From contig SVCL01000179.1 of NCBI GenBank assembly GCA_015058405.1, positions 1 through 60,847 on the forward strand: a stretch of 60,847 bases of DNA. Direction: 5' to 3'. The translations under genes and the position numbers were made by a program. The first letter of the stretch is position 1. Every line of letters begins with the position of its first letter. Positions 8,246-17,859 of this stretch are shown piece after piece. The stretch comes from Clostridium sp. Lineage in GTDB: Bacteria > Bacillota > Clostridia > Clostridiales > Clostridiaceae. Under the pieces are notes generated by a model. The model was not told the DNA's origin. It saw nothing but the letters and a program-made list of their open reading frames with translations, and did no database searches.

Positions 8246-8893
8246 CTATAATACATAACTAAATATACAAATAAAGTGACATAGAGTTCCAAGCATAATA
8301 AAGATATGAAAAATTTCATGATTTCCAAAAGAACCAATTCTAATTTTTTTCGATTTTAAAGCATAGATTACTCCTCCTATTGTATATAAAGCTCCTCCAA
8401 AAAATAAGAAGAATATACCTGCAGGGTCTAAAACCTTTGAAAGAGGATATATAGCAAATGCAGCAAACCAGCCTATACCTATATAAATTGTACTACTTAA
8501 CCATTTAGGGCAAGTAACCCAGGCAATTTTAAAAGCAATACCTATAACAGCACATACGATTACAGCAGTAAATAAATTTTTACCAATAGAATTTTTTAAA
8601 GCAATTAAACAAAGCGGTGCATAAGAACCAGCAATAAGAACAAAAATCATAGAATGATCTACTTTTTTTAATACTTTAATAACAGCATCAGTAGATATAA
8701 CTGAATGATATGTTGCAGAAGCAGAATAAAGAAGAATCATACTTACCCCAAATACTATAGCTGCAACGTATTCAACTGTAGACCCATGCAATAAATTTAC
8801 TTTGACTATTAGGGCTATTAATCCAAATAAAGATAAGATAGCTCCTGTTAAATGTGTTATACCGTTAATTGGTTCTCTGAAATATTTTGTCAT
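8246..8893 (-). CDS. Hemolysin III / TrhA family membrane protein
   Basis: Integral membrane protein of 215 residues with about seven hydrophobic segments, of the HlyIII/PAQR-like family. Conserved polar pieces are EPINGITHLTGA near the start, SATYHS, KKVDHSMIFVLIAGSYAP and the C-terminal NHEIFHIFIMLGTLCHF. Their His/Asp residues are metal-site candidates. Bacterial members have been linked to membrane-fluidity control; the hemolysin name is historical and implies no toxin here. GGAGGTG precedes the ATG. A palindrome at 8919-8938 sits just upstream of that site and is repeated before the divergent gene. Confidence 0.88.
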   Translation of the reverse strand: MTKYFREPINGITHLTGAILSLFGLIALIVKVNLLHGSTVEYVAAIVFGVSMILLYSASATYHSVISTDAVIKVLKKVDHSMIFVLIAGSYAPLCLIALKNSIGKNLFTAVIVCAVIGIAFKIAWVTCPKWLSSTIYIGIGWFAAFAIYPLSKVLDPAGIFFLFFGGALYTIGGVIYALKSKKIRIGSFGNHEIFHIFIMLGTLCHFICIFSYVL

Positions 8894-8918
8894 AAAAGAG
8901 CACCTCCATAAAACATGA

Positions 8919-8938
8919 TGTAGTTTTTAAAACTACGT
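8919..8938. promoter_or_regulatory. Palindromic operator-like site A
   Basis: TGTAGTTTTTAAAACTACGT contains a perfect 17-base palindrome (8920-8936). It lies 26-45 bases upstream of the hemolysin-III start and matches site B at 17 of 20 positions. Confidence 0.55.
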
Positions 8939-9082
8939 GATATTATATTAAAATTATTATATATGTGTGCTTATGAGTCAAGCTTCGTATATGAGTATTT
9001 TTGCATTTTAAATATAAAATTATAGGGGTTTTCTTGAAATATCTTTAAATTACTATTAAAATGATATATGAATAAAACAATA

Positions 9083-9102
9083 TATAGTTTTGATAACTAC
9101 GT
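9083..9102. promoter_or_regulatory. Palindromic operator-like site B
   Basis: TATAGTTTTGATAACTACGT lies 16-35 bases upstream of the DUF1836 start, directly before its ribosome site. It is a near-copy of site A. Confidence 0.55.
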
Positions 9103-9117
9103 TAGGAAGTGTTGTAA

Positions 9118-9687
9118 TTGAAAAAAGAAGATTTATTAGAAGTTTTAGATGAAATAAACGTTGATGAAAAGATACAACTTAATGATATACCAGAAATAGA
9201 TTTATATATGGATCAAGTTATTCAATTATTTGAATCCAAATTATCTCCATTAAAAAGAAATGAAGAAGATAAGGTATTAACAAAAACAATGATCAATAAC
9301 TATGCAAAGGCAAAGTTATTAATGTCTATAAAAAATAAAAAGTATACTAAGGAACATCTTATATTAATGAGCTTAATATATGATTTTAAAGGAACAATAT
9401 CAATAAATGATATAAAACTTATGCTTGATAATATAGTTAAAAAGTTTGAAGCAAATGAAGAATATGATTTAAGAAGGCTTTATGATTTTTATTTAGATAT
9501 ATGTAAAGAGGACAGTGAAGAATTTAAGGAATCTTTTAAGAAAAGATTAGATAAGCTAGGTGTTGAAGAAAATAGAGACTATGAAGAAAAATTATTGCTT
9601 ATAGCTTCAATGATATCTATGAGTAATATGTATAGAAGAATGGGAGAATTATTAATAGACAAGTTTTTTGGAGAGGAAGATAAGTAA
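9118..9687 (+). CDS. DUF1836 domain protein
   Basis: A 189-residue, mostly helical cytoplasmic protein with the DUF1836 pattern: IPEIDLYMDQVIQLFESKL, LTKTMINNYAKAKLL and YTKEHLILMSLIYDFKGTIS. The family is often treated as a putative MerR-like or winged-helix regulator, but its function is not established. The start is TTG at 9118, chosen because AGGAAGTG lies at the right distance and no ATG is nearby. The stop codon abuts the ATG of the next gene with no gap, implying translational coupling with the ABC-class ATPase. It may be the regulator that binds the two palindromes nearby; this is inference only. Confidence 0.82.
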   Translation: MKKEDLLEVLDEINVDEKIQLNDIPEIDLYMDQVIQLFESKLSPLKRNEEDKVLTKTMINNYAKAKLLMSIKNKKYTKEHLILMSLIYDFKGTISINDIKLMLDNIVKKFEANEEYDLRRLYDFYLDICKEDSEEFKESFKKRLDKLGVEENRDYEEKLLLIASMISMSNMYRRMGELLIDKFFGEEDK

Positions 9688-11376
9688 ATGAAAAATTCAA
9701 ATGATTTAAGAAAAGAGTTGTACAGTATAGATGGAAGGGGATATAAGGCTTATAAATCTTTAGAAGGCCAATATGATTTCAATAAATATATTTTATCTAT
9801 AGATCATGTTCAAGGTGATCCTTTTGCAGCTCCATCAAGAGTAAGAATAATAATGAGTCAAAAGGTAGCTAAGATTCCAGCTGAATTATTTAATAAGAAT
9901 CATAAAAGAATAGCTGTGCAAGACTTTTTAACAAGATTATTTTATAAAAATATTAATCTTTATGGAAAGAGAGTTTATGGTTCAGGTAAAAGTGGACTAA
10001 TATGCATAAGTAAATGTCCTCAAGAAATTTTAGATAGAAGTTCTGTGGTTATAAATGAACAAGAAATACAAGTAAGAATAGAAGTAGGATTTCCTGCGAG
10101 AGGCAGAAGTGTACTAGCAAAGGAATTAGAAAAAATATTATATGATTTTTTACCTCAAATAATTGAAAACTCAATAGTTTATAATAATATAAATAAAAAT
10201 AAGTTAATAGATAGAGTGAGACTCGTAGAAGATCAAGTACATATAAGACAAGAACTTTCAAGAAGAGGACTTGTAGCATTTATAGCTAATGGGTCAATAC
10301 TTCCAAGAGAAAGTGGTGTATCTACAAAGCCTTTAAAGGATGGAAAAAAATTTGAATCACCAAAAAGTATGGAAGTAACTTTCAATCCACCAAATGGAGG
10401 AGAAATTAAAGGAATGGGTATTCCAAAAGGTGTAAGCTTAATAGTAGGTGGAGGATATCATGGAAAATCTACTTTATTAAGGGCCTTAGAACTTGGAGTA
10501 TACAACCACATTGAAGGTGATGGAAGAGAGTTTGTTATTACAGATGATACTGCCTTAAAGGTAAGAGCTGAAGATGGAAGAGTAATTCATAAGAATGATA
10601 TATCTTTATTTATAAATAATCTACCTAATGGAAAGGATACTAAAGTTTTTAGTAGTGAAAATGCTAGTGGTAGTACTTCACAAGCAGCTAATATTGTAGA
10701 AGGAATAGAAAGTGGGACTAGATTATTTTTAATTGACGAAGATACTTCAGCTACTAATTTCATGATTAGAGATGATGTAATGCAAAGTTTAGTTGCAAGA
10801 GAAAAAGAGCCTATTACACCTTTTATAGAAGTTGTTAGAAGTCTTTATGAAGAAAAAGGTATATCAACAATTATAGTTGTAGGAAGTTCTGGAGACTTTT
10901 TTGATATAGCAGATACAGTAGTTCAAATGGATTCATATACTCCTCTAGATGTTACTGAAAAAGCTAAAAGTTTAAGTACTGGTAAGATTAGAAAAAGAAT
11001 AGATGATAGGAAGATTAATGTAGAAGTTAACTTTAATAGAAGCATAAAAAAAGGCAGCATAGAAAAAGGGCCAAAGGGAGTTAAAATTAAAACTTTAGGT
11101 ATTGATGGTCTTGATATAAATAAAGAAAAAATAGATTTAAGAGCTGTAGAACAAATTGTTGATAGTGAGCAAGTTACTGCTATTGGTTATATAATGAAGT
11201 GGTCGGAAGATAATGCTATAAATGGAGATAGAAACTTAGAAGAAGTAGTAAATGAGACTATTAATTTTATGAAGAAAAAAGGGTTAGTAGCTATGAGTGG
11301 TAATGGAAATTTAGCTATGCCTAGAAAACAAGAAATAATGGCTGCCTTTAATAGATATAGAAAGTTAAAAGTGTAA
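9688..11376 (+). CDS. Predicted ATPase of the ABC class (COG3044)
   Basis: A 562-residue soluble protein. An N-terminal domain (about 1-235) precedes an ATPase core with a P-loop-like GGGYHGKSTLLRAL (about 255-268), a signature-like NASGSTSQAANI (about 331-342), a Walker-B-like RLFLIDEDTSATNFMI (about 352-367) and an H-loop-position segment IIVVGSSGDFF. The C-terminal part is basic. This is the conserved 'predicted ATPase of the ABC class' family. It lacks transporter membrane domains, and its cellular role is unknown. It starts immediately after the DUF1836 stop, so the two are one operon ended by a strong terminator. Confidence 0.85.
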   Translation: MKNSNDLRKELYSIDGRGYKAYKSLEGQYDFNKYILSIDHVQGDPFAAPSRVRIIMSQKVAKIPAELFNKNHKRIAVQDFLTRLFYKNINLYGKRVYGSGKSGLICISKCPQEILDRSSVVINEQEIQVRIEVGFPARGRSVLAKELEKILYDFLPQIIENSIVYNNINKNKLIDRVRLVEDQVHIRQELSRRGLVAFIANGSILPRESGVSTKPLKDGKKFESPKSMEVTFNPPNGGEIKGMGIPKGVSLIVGGGYHGKSTLLRALELGVYNHIEGDGREFVITDDTALKVRAEDGRVIHKNDISLFINNLPNGKDTKVFSSENASGSTSQAANIVEGIESGTRLFLIDEDTSATNFMIRDDVMQSLVAREKEPITPFIEVVRSLYEEKGISTIIVVGSSGDFFDIADTVVQMDSYTPLDVTEKAKSLSTGKIRKRIDDRKINVEVNFNRSIKKGSIEKGPKGVKIKTLGIDGLDINKEKIDLRAVEQIVDSEQVTAIGYIMKWSEDNAINGDRNLEEVVNETINFMKKKGLVAMSGNGNLAMPRKQEIMAAFNRYRKLKV

Positions 11377-11396
11377 TTTTAAAATAATCATATATT

Positions 11397-11437
11397 AAGA
11401 AGATGATTTTTCACTAAGGAAATCATCTTCTTTTTTT
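11397..11437 (+). terminator. Terminator of the DUF1836-ATPase operon
   Basis: AAGAAGATGATTT/AAATCATCTTCTT is a 13-bp perfect stem followed by a T-run. Confidence 0.88.
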
Positions 11438-11569
11438 GATGTAATGAATCTGTGAGATTTTTAAAATGGAAAATTAATTTCACTTAATAATTATTTAAAA
11501 TTAAAGAAAAAAGTTTAGTAAACGATATTAATAAAATGACGATATAAAAACGAAAAGGGTGAATATTAA

Positions 11570-13570
11570 GTGGAAAGGTTAAAAAAATGGTATAAAAAAG
11601 AAAAAAACATAAAATATGAAATGATATTTAGTTTTCTTACAATTGGAGTAGTACCGTTATTATTACTTGCATTAATATCTAGTGCAATAATACAAATGTC
11701 GATGTATAACAATCAGGTAAGTTCATTGAAACAAATTTCAAGTATGGTCACTAGAAATTTAGATCAATGGGGTGATGATAACATGCTTTTAGTAGAAGAA
11801 GTAGCAACTTCTCCTATGATTGAGTATGGCACTATAGCTAATATACAAACAGAGTTAAAAAATAAAAAGTCGCAAAATTCAGCTATTACTAATTTAATGT
11901 ATGTTAATACTAAGGGTGATATATTAGCTGATTCTATGGGATCAATTAATGAAAATATAAGTAACAAGGTCTATTTTGCTAATTTATCAAAAGAACATTC
12001 ATATATGAGCGATGTTTTTTTAGATGAGGAAAAGAATTCAAATCAAATAGTATTTTCATCACCAGTAAAAAAAGATAATGAGGTTATTGGGTATATTATT
12101 AATAATGTTTGTGTTGAGAATATTTCAGAGACTATTGGGAAAATATTATTTTCAGATAGAGGAAGAATATTTACTTTTAATAAAGATGGATATATAACTT
12201 ATGATGCTAGTAAAGAAAAGATAATGAATGAAAATATTTCTAACCATTCTAAAGAATTAGCAGAAGCTGTTTCTAATACATTAGCTGGGAACTTTAATAA
12301 AGTAGAATATGAATATGATGGAGAAAAGCAAACTGCTATATATAATTATATACCTTCATTGGATTGGGGATCTATGACTGTAATTCCTAAACAGGATATC
12401 TATAAAGGTCTTAAAAAGATGGTGTTTATTGTATTAGGATTTGTTTTAGCAATTATAGTATGTGTAACTATTATAGCATTAAAGGTTTCTGAGAAGTTCG
12501 TAGGACCTATTTCTATTTTAGCTGGTTTAACTAAGAAGATTTCAGAAGGAGATCTTACAGAAGAGTGTTCTATTAGTGGAAATGTAGAAATTTCAAGCAT
12601 AGGTAGAGATTTTAACGAAATGATTAATTCATTAAAGAGTCTTGTTTTAAATATTCAAGATAAAAGTAATGATTTAAAATCAGCTTCAGTTCTTTTAAAT
12701 GAAATGTCAACTTCTGCAGAAGAAAATAGTAAAGAAATTGCTAATGCAATGGAAGAAATATCAGGTGGTTCTATACAACAAGCTGAAAAAGCAGATGACA
12801 TATTAGGAAATGTAAGAGATCTTGATTCTAAGATGGAAGATTTAACTGAAGAATTAAAAGAAACAAATAATGCTCTTAAGCTTTCTAAAGATGCACTTAT
12901 TAGTGGAAATAAAGGAACAAAAGAGTTGAAAGATAATACATCATTACAATATAAATTAATTCAAAATACTGTTAATGAAGTAAATGATTTATCTGAATAT
13001 GTTGCAAATATTGATAAGATAATAGAAGCTATAAATGAAATTGCAGAGCAAACAAATCTATTAGCATTAAATGCATCAATTGAAGCTGCAAGAGCAGGGG
13101 AAGCAGGAAAAGGATTTGTAGTAGTTGCAGAAGAGGTTGGAAGTTTAGCTAATGAATCACAAGAAGCAACTAAGCAAATAGCTGATGTCCTTAATACAAT
13201 AAGAAGTAAGGCAGATTCTACAACAAGATTAATGAATTCTATTAATGATAATATGAAACTTCAATTGGCTACTGTAGAAGAAACTTTAAAGATATTTGAC
13301 AATATAACTAATGCTGATAAGAAGATTGAAGAAAACATAGGCTCATTTACTGAGTTAATTGAATTTATAAAAGACTTTAGTGGACAACTTCTAATGCTTA
13401 TAGAAGCTTTAGCAAGTAGTGCAGAAGAAAGTGCTGCTGTTGCAGAAGAAGTTACAGCATCTTCAGAAAGTCAAATTATTTCGGTTCAAAATGTAAAGAA
13501 TGAAGCTAATAATATAGATGATATAGTAGATAGCTTACAAGTTAGCATAGAAAAGTTTAAAATTGAATAA
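11570..13570 (+). CDS. Methyl-accepting chemotaxis protein with Cache sensor
   Basis: Membrane chemoreceptor of 666 residues. TM1 is about 21-43. The extracellular region (about 45-280) looks like a double-Cache sensor ([45 protein letters not shown]). TM2 is about 283-305, followed by HAMP (about 305-360). The coiled-coil signalling domain carries the hairpin tip [19 protein letters not shown]. The start is GTG at 11570 with an AAAAGGG site; no better ATG exists. A periplasmic-type binding lipoprotein follows after 14 bases, suggesting that it presents ligand to this receptor. No other chemotaxis gene is in the window. Confidence 0.92.
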   Translation: MERLKKWYKKEKNIKYEMIFSFLTIGVVPLLLLALISSAIIQMSMYNNQVSSLKQISSMVTRNLDQWGDDNMLLVEEVATSPMIEYGTIANIQTELKNKKSQNSAITNLMYVNTKGDILADSMGSINENISNKVYFANLSKEHSYMSDVFLDEEKNSNQIVFSSPVKKDNEVIGYIINNVCVENISETIGKILFSDRGRIFTFNKDGYITYDASKEKIMNENISNHSKELAEAVSNTLAGNFNKVEYEYDGEKQTAIYNYIPSLDWGSMTVIPKQDIYKGLKKMVFIVLGFVLAIIVCVTIIALKVSEKFVGPISILAGLTKKISEGDLTEECSISGNVEISSIGRDFNEMINSLKSLVLNIQDKSNDLKSASVLLNEMSTSAEENSKEIANAMEEISGGSIQQAEKADDILGNVRDLDSKMEDLTEELKETNNALKLSKDALISGNKGTKELKDNTSLQYKLIQNTVNEVNDLSEYVANIDKIIEAINEIAEQTNLLALNASIEAARAGEAGKGFVVVAEEVGSLANESQEATKQIADVLNTIRSKADSTTRLMNSINDNMKLQLATVEETLKIFDNITNADKKIEENIGSFTELIEFIKDFSGQLLMLIEALASSAEESAAVAEEVTASSESQIISVQNVKNEANNIDDIVDSLQVSIEKFKIE

Positions 13571-13584
13571 GAGAGGAGAAATTT

Positions 13585-14862
13585 ATGAGAAAAATACTAA
13601 GTACATTAATGATTTGTGTTTTTACTATATCAATGCTTGGTGGATGTAGTTCTATTAAGAAAGATGACAATGTTGTTAATATATCTATGTTAAGTTCTAA
13701 ACCAGAACTTGAAGAACAATTAAAAAATGTTATTAATGAATTTACAAAAGAAAATAGTGATATAAATGTGAAGTTGGTAAAGTATAATCAAAGTGGTACA
13801 TATATAGATAAATTAAAATCTATGGATGAGAATAAAACAACACCTACAATTTCTTTAGTTGACACCTCTCATGTTGAGCAGTTTAAGGAAAATTCAGTTG
13901 ATTTATCTTCAGAAGAGTGGGTTAAAGATATTGCAGGAAATGTATCTGATTTGGCTAAAAATGATGATGGTAACATTGTAGCTTTTCCTTTTTCAATAGA
14001 GGGAGTTGGATTTATATATAACAAGAAAGTTATACAAGATGCTGGAATAGATTTAAGCAAAATTAATACAATTGACTCATTAGAAGAAGCATTTAAAAAA
14101 GTAGAAGCAATCGGAAAAAAAGCTTTAGTTATTACTAATGAGGAGTGGTCTTTAGGAGATCATTTTATGTCTACTTTTTATGCAGCAGATATAAAATCAA
14201 CTTCATTTACTGAAGAGCAATATTTTAGCAATTTAATGGATACTGATTTAAAAAATAATAAGGTGTTAAATGGTCTTATTAATACTTTTGATATTATGAA
14301 AAAGTATAATATTTATGCATCAAATCCATTAGCACCATCTTATGATAGATGTTCAGAATTGTTAGGAAAAGGTGATGTTGGTTTCTGGTATATGGGAAAC
14401 TGGGCGTCTCAATCTATATTAGCTAATAATGTTAACAATAGTGAATTTGGATTTTTACCAGTACCAATAAGTAATACAAGTTCGGATTTTGGTAATAATG
14501 AAATAGCATTAGGCGTAACAAAGTACATGATTATTGATAGTAAAAATTCTTCAGAAGAACAGCAAGAAGCTGCTAAGAAGTTTTTAAATTACCTTGTATA
14601 TAGTGAAAAAGGAAATAAGTTTATGTCAGAAGAGGCACATATTATTCCTTGCTTTAGTAATATTAAGGTAAATTCAAGTGATTCTTTCATTAGCGAAATA
14701 ATTAAATATAGAGATAGTGGAAAGAATATGGAACTTTTAAATAGCTATCTTCCTCAAGATAATTCTAAGGTTATAGGTAATGCAGTAAAGAAATATTTAA
14801 ATAATGAAATAAATAGAGAAAAATTAATTGATATAATTATTGATTACTGGAATACTCATTAA
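13585..14862 (+). CDS. Extracellular solute-binding lipoprotein (sugar-type, family 1)
   Basis: The 425-residue protein has a lipoprotein signal peptide ending in lipobox MLGGC (Cys at about 21), so the mature protein should be anchored on the outer face of the membrane. The body fits the family-1 extracellular binding proteins of carbohydrate ABC importers: IDKLKSMDE, DTSHVEQF, AFPFSIEGVGFIYNKK, GDVGFWYMGNWASQS and the KFLNYLVYSEKGNKFM tail. AGAGGAG precedes the ATG. No permease or ATPase gene follows, so it may act as a ligand carrier for the upstream chemoreceptor rather than a transporter subunit. The substrate cannot be read from sequence. Confidence 0.88.
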   Translation: MRKILSTLMICVFTISMLGGCSSIKKDDNVVNISMLSSKPELEEQLKNVINEFTKENSDINVKLVKYNQSGTYIDKLKSMDENKTTPTISLVDTSHVEQFKENSVDLSSEEWVKDIAGNVSDLAKNDDGNIVAFPFSIEGVGFIYNKKVIQDAGIDLSKINTIDSLEEAFKKVEAIGKKALVITNEEWSLGDHFMSTFYAADIKSTSFTEEQYFSNLMDTDLKNNKVLNGLINTFDIMKKYNIYASNPLAPSYDRCSELLGKGDVGFWYMGNWASQSILANNVNNSEFGFLPVPISNTSSDFGNNEIALGVTKYMIIDSKNSSEEQQEAAKKFLNYLVYSEKGNKFMSEEAHIIPCFSNIKVNSSDSFISEIIKYRDSGKNMELLNSYLPQDNSKVIGNAVKKYLNNEINREKLIDIIIDYWNTH

Positions 14863-14937
14863 GATATGTGAGGTAAAGTAGTAAATACTTTGTAAATTTT
14901 ATATATATGTAAAAAATAAACGAAATAAATAAAAAAT

Positions 14938-14990
14938 AAAAAAGAAGTTACATACTAAATTTTAAAATAATTAATATGTAACTTCTTAGA
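14938..14990. terminator. Convergent bidirectional terminator
   Basis: AAGAAGTTACATA (14942-14954) and TATGTAACTTCTT (14975-14987) pair perfectly, between A-rich and T-rich flanks. Confidence 0.8.
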
Positions 14991-15001
14991 TTATAAAAAA
15001 C

Positions 15002-16351
15002 TTAAAATATAAAATTGGCTATTAATACAATTACAGGTAATGTTATAATAGTTCTTTCTATAAATAAAATAATTAAGTCTTTAAAGTTAACTGGAATTTT
15101 AGAACCAAGTAAAAGTCCACCTATTTCAGACATATAAATTAATTGTGTTACAGAAACACAAGCAATTATAAACCTAGTCATTTCGCTTTCAATTGTTGTA
15201 GCTAAGACTGAAGGTATGAACATATCAGCAAATCCAACTACTAAACTTTGAGAAGCATGAACTGCTTCTGGAACTTGTAATAATTGAAGTAATGGAATAA
15301 AAGGAGTACCAAGCCATTGGAAGATACTTGTATATTCTGCAATCATAAGAGCGATACCACCCATTGACATAACTATAGGTAAAACCCCAATCCACATATC
15401 TAATATATTTGCAAAACCATCTTTAAAGAATCCGCTTATACCAGTGTTTGATTCAGCTCTTTCCAAAGCTTTTTTAAGTCCGTAACTAAAAGGTGTATAG
15501 CCCTTTGGAATAGTATCAGCATTTTCGCTTGGAAGACTTCCATCAATATATACGTTAGGTTTACTTTTTAAAGGATATATTCTAGGTAAAATTATAGCAG
15601 CTACTATACCAGCAAAAGTTACTGTTAAGTAAAATGGTATAAACATATGAGAAAGCCCAACTTGGCTAATAACCATTAAACAGAAAGTAATAGATACAGC
15701 AGAGAAAGTAGTACTAATAGTAGCAGCTTCTTTCTTAGTGTAAAATCCTTCTTCATATTGCTTGCTAGTTAATAATATTCCTATAGTACCATCTCCAAGC
15801 CAAGAAGTAATACAGTCTATAGATGATCTTCCTGGAAGATTAAATATAGGTCTCATTACTTTTGTAAGCATGGCACCAACAAATTCTAATAAACCGTGAT
15901 TTAATAATAATGGTAAAAATAATCCTGCAAATAAAAATACAGAAATTAATAAAGGTAAAAGGCTGTATAAAACAGTACCACCAGTAGAATTAGACCATAT
16001 AAATTCAGGACCTGCTTTAAAATAGGTCATTATTACTAATATCATTCCTATAACTCTACCTAAAAGCCATATAGGCGTAACATTAAATAGAGAATTTAAC
16101 ATTTTATTTTTTGTTTTAAAAATCTTTATTAATATTCCACCAATACCTGAAATTGATATTATTATAGTAGCTATTAACGGTAAAAGACTACCTAAAGAAT
16201 TAACTACATAATTAGATAAAAATGCAATTGGAATAGTAAATTGTCCATTAATTTCAATAGGTGTCATAAATAATAAAATACCTATAATAGATGGAATTAT
16301 AAATTTCATTAATGAATTAATATTTATTTTATCTTTAGAATCTTTATGCAT
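15002..16351 (-). CDS. YjiH family (nucleoside-recognition/Gate domain) membrane protein
   Basis: Polytopic membrane protein of 449 residues with about ten hydrophobic segments. Features of the YjiH/Gate family are the opening FIIPSIIGILLFMTPIEING, a first Gate region with MLTKVMRPIFNLPGRSSID and SWLGDGTIGILLTSKQYEEG, and the C-terminal MTRFIIACVSVTQLIYMSEIGG. Family members are putative transporters of unknown substrate. I place the start at ATG 16349-16351 (MHKDSKDK), because AGAGGTG lies seven bases upstream; the upstream in-frame ATG at 16381 has no ribosome site. Single gene with its own terminator. Confidence 0.83.
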   Translation of the reverse strand: MHKDSKDKININSLMKFIIPSIIGILLFMTPIEINGQFTIPIAFLSNYVVNSLGSLLPLIATIIISISGIGGILIKIFKTKNKMLNSLFNVTPIWLLGRVIGMILVIMTYFKAGPEFIWSNSTGGTVLYSLLPLLISVFLFAGLFLPLLLNHGLLEFVGAMLTKVMRPIFNLPGRSSIDCITSWLGDGTIGILLTSKQYEEGFYTKKEAATISTTFSAVSITFCLMVISQVGLSHMFIPFYLTVTFAGIVAAIILPRIYPLKSKPNVYIDGSLPSENADTIPKGYTPFSYGLKKALERAESNTGISGFFKDGFANILDMWIGVLPIVMSMGGIALMIAEYTSIFQWLGTPFIPLLQLLQVPEAVHASQSLVVGFADMFIPSVLATTIESEMTRFIIACVSVTQLIYMSEIGGLLLGSKIPVNFKDLIILFIERTIITLPVIVLIANFIF

Positions 16352-16648
16352 AAAACACCTCTTTTTCTTATAATTATACATAACATATGCATAATTATAA
16401 TATATATTTAGCTAAAAATAAAGAAGTATTAAAAATATATTAGAATTACTTTTATTCTATGTGTTTAATATGTTTATCTTAATTAAGAAGTTTCTATTAT
16501 TAATAAAATGGCAAACAAAAGATAAATATATGTATTTTTATATTAAATTTATAAGAATAATATTCTACTATACAACCATAAAGGATTATAGTACTATGTT
16601 TATGGACAAACATTATAATAAAAACATAAGATTAAAGGGGGAGTATTT

Positions 16649-17512
16649 ATGATTAAATTAATTGCATCAGATATGGATGGAACATTGTTAAATAGTAATA
16701 ATGAAATAAGTAAAGAGAATTTAGAAGCTATAAAAAAGGCAGAAGAAAAAGGTATACATTTTACTATTGCTACAGGTAGAGATGTTACTCAAGTTAAAGA
16801 AGTACTAAAAAAATATGATTTAAGATGTCAATGCCTTTTATCTAATGGTTCAGAGTACAGAGATGAAGACGGAAATATAATAGAAAAAATTGATATAGAA
16901 AAAGATAAGTTAAAAGAAATTTTATATAAATTAAAAAATAAAGGAATATTAGCACAGTTATTTACAAGTGAAGGTAGATTTACTCCAAGTTCTAAGGAAG
17001 AAGCTTTAGAAGGAACTATCCATATGCTTCAATGTTTTGCTAAGATTGAATCTTATGAAGAAGCAAAAGAAGTAGCAATGAATCATCCTGATTTTACTGG
17101 ATTGAAGTTTATTGAAGATGTAGATAAGTTTATTGAAAGTTCAATAGAAGTAAGAAAAATATTTGCATTTTATCCAGATGTGAATGTGATAGCTGAAGCT
17201 AAAAGGGAAATGGAAGAAATAGAAGGACTAGCTGTTTCATCATCTTTTGTAGATAATATTGAAATAACTCATAAAGATGCTCAAAAGGGATTAACTTTAG
17301 CTAAGGTAGCTAAAAAGCTAGGTATTAAGAAGGAAGAAGTAATGGTATTAGGTGATAGTTTTAATGATTATTCTATGTTTACTGAATTTACAGAAACAGT
17401 AGCAATGGAAAATGCTATCCCTGAAATTAAAGAAATAGCAAAATACATAACAGATACAAATGATAACCATGGAGTAGCGAAGGCTATATTAAAGTGCATC
17501 TATTTAAAATAG
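16649..17512 (+). CDS. Cof-type HAD-IIB phosphatase
   Basis: A 287-residue cytoplasmic haloacid dehalogenase superfamily hydrolase that probably dephosphorylates small sugar phosphates or related metabolites. Motif I is DMDGTLL (residues 8-14, nucleophile D8), motif II is TIATGRD, motif III is the lysine in DAQKGLTL, and motif IV is GDSFNDYSMF. The C2B cap lies in the middle. AAAGGGGGAG precedes the ATG. The 297-base gap upstream has no supported gene; it should carry this gene's promoter and that of the divergent YjiH gene. A paralogue lies at 28072. Confidence 0.93.
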   Translation: MIKLIASDMDGTLLNSNNEISKENLEAIKKAEEKGIHFTIATGRDVTQVKEVLKKYDLRCQCLLSNGSEYRDEDGNIIEKIDIEKDKLKEILYKLKNKGILAQLFTSEGRFTPSSKEEALEGTIHMLQCFAKIESYEEAKEVAMNHPDFTGLKFIEDVDKFIESSIEVRKIFAFYPDVNVIAEAKREMEEIEGLAVSSSFVDNIEITHKDAQKGLTLAKVAKKLGIKKEEVMVLGDSFNDYSMFTEFTETVAMENAIPEIKEIAKYITDTNDNHGVAKAILKCIYLK

Positions 17513-17514
17513 TA

Positions 17515-17859
17515 CTATTTTAAATAGGATTCTTTAAAAGAATCGATATCTATAGGATTTTTTAGTTTATAGTATTTTATTGAATCGTTCGAAGAATTGC
17601 TTATACCAATAGTTTGCTTATCAAAAATAAATAAACAGAAATCGCATTTAGAACCTGTATTCAATTGAATAAATAAAAAGTTTGGATTATCATGTGTTTT
17701 TAGTTTTGAGGTTTCACTGATATTTATATTTGAAAAGAAATCAAACATCTCTTGAATTTTTAATTTATCATTAATGGAATTTTCAAAATCACGTGAAGCC
17801 GAATTGCAATCTAAACTATCAATAGAATTTATAGTATATTTTTTTGAGAGTACTTCATA
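17515..17859 (-). pseudogene. 3' remnant of an unknown gene, cut by the palindromic element
   Basis: A minus-strand frame is open from about 17901 to the stop at 17515 but has no usable start except an internal ATG at 17748 without a good ribosome site. Residues such as NPNFLFIQLNTGSKCDFCLFIF and YYKLKNPID look like real protein rather than a shadow frame. The coding character stops at 17860, the outer edge of the 17860-18094 repeat element. The 5' part therefore seems to have been lost or displaced at the insertion. No family recognised. Confidence 0.5.

Noticed and set aside
8246..8893. Hemolysin toxin
   Set aside because: The HlyIII family name is historical; sequence fits a housekeeping TrhA/PAQR-like membrane protein and gives no evidence of a secreted toxin.
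16461..16652. 63-residue plus-strand ORF before the HAD gene
   Set aside because: AT-rich, Lys/Phe/Ile/Tyr-only composition, no ribosome site, overlaps the HAD start; looks like chance open frame in the promoter region.
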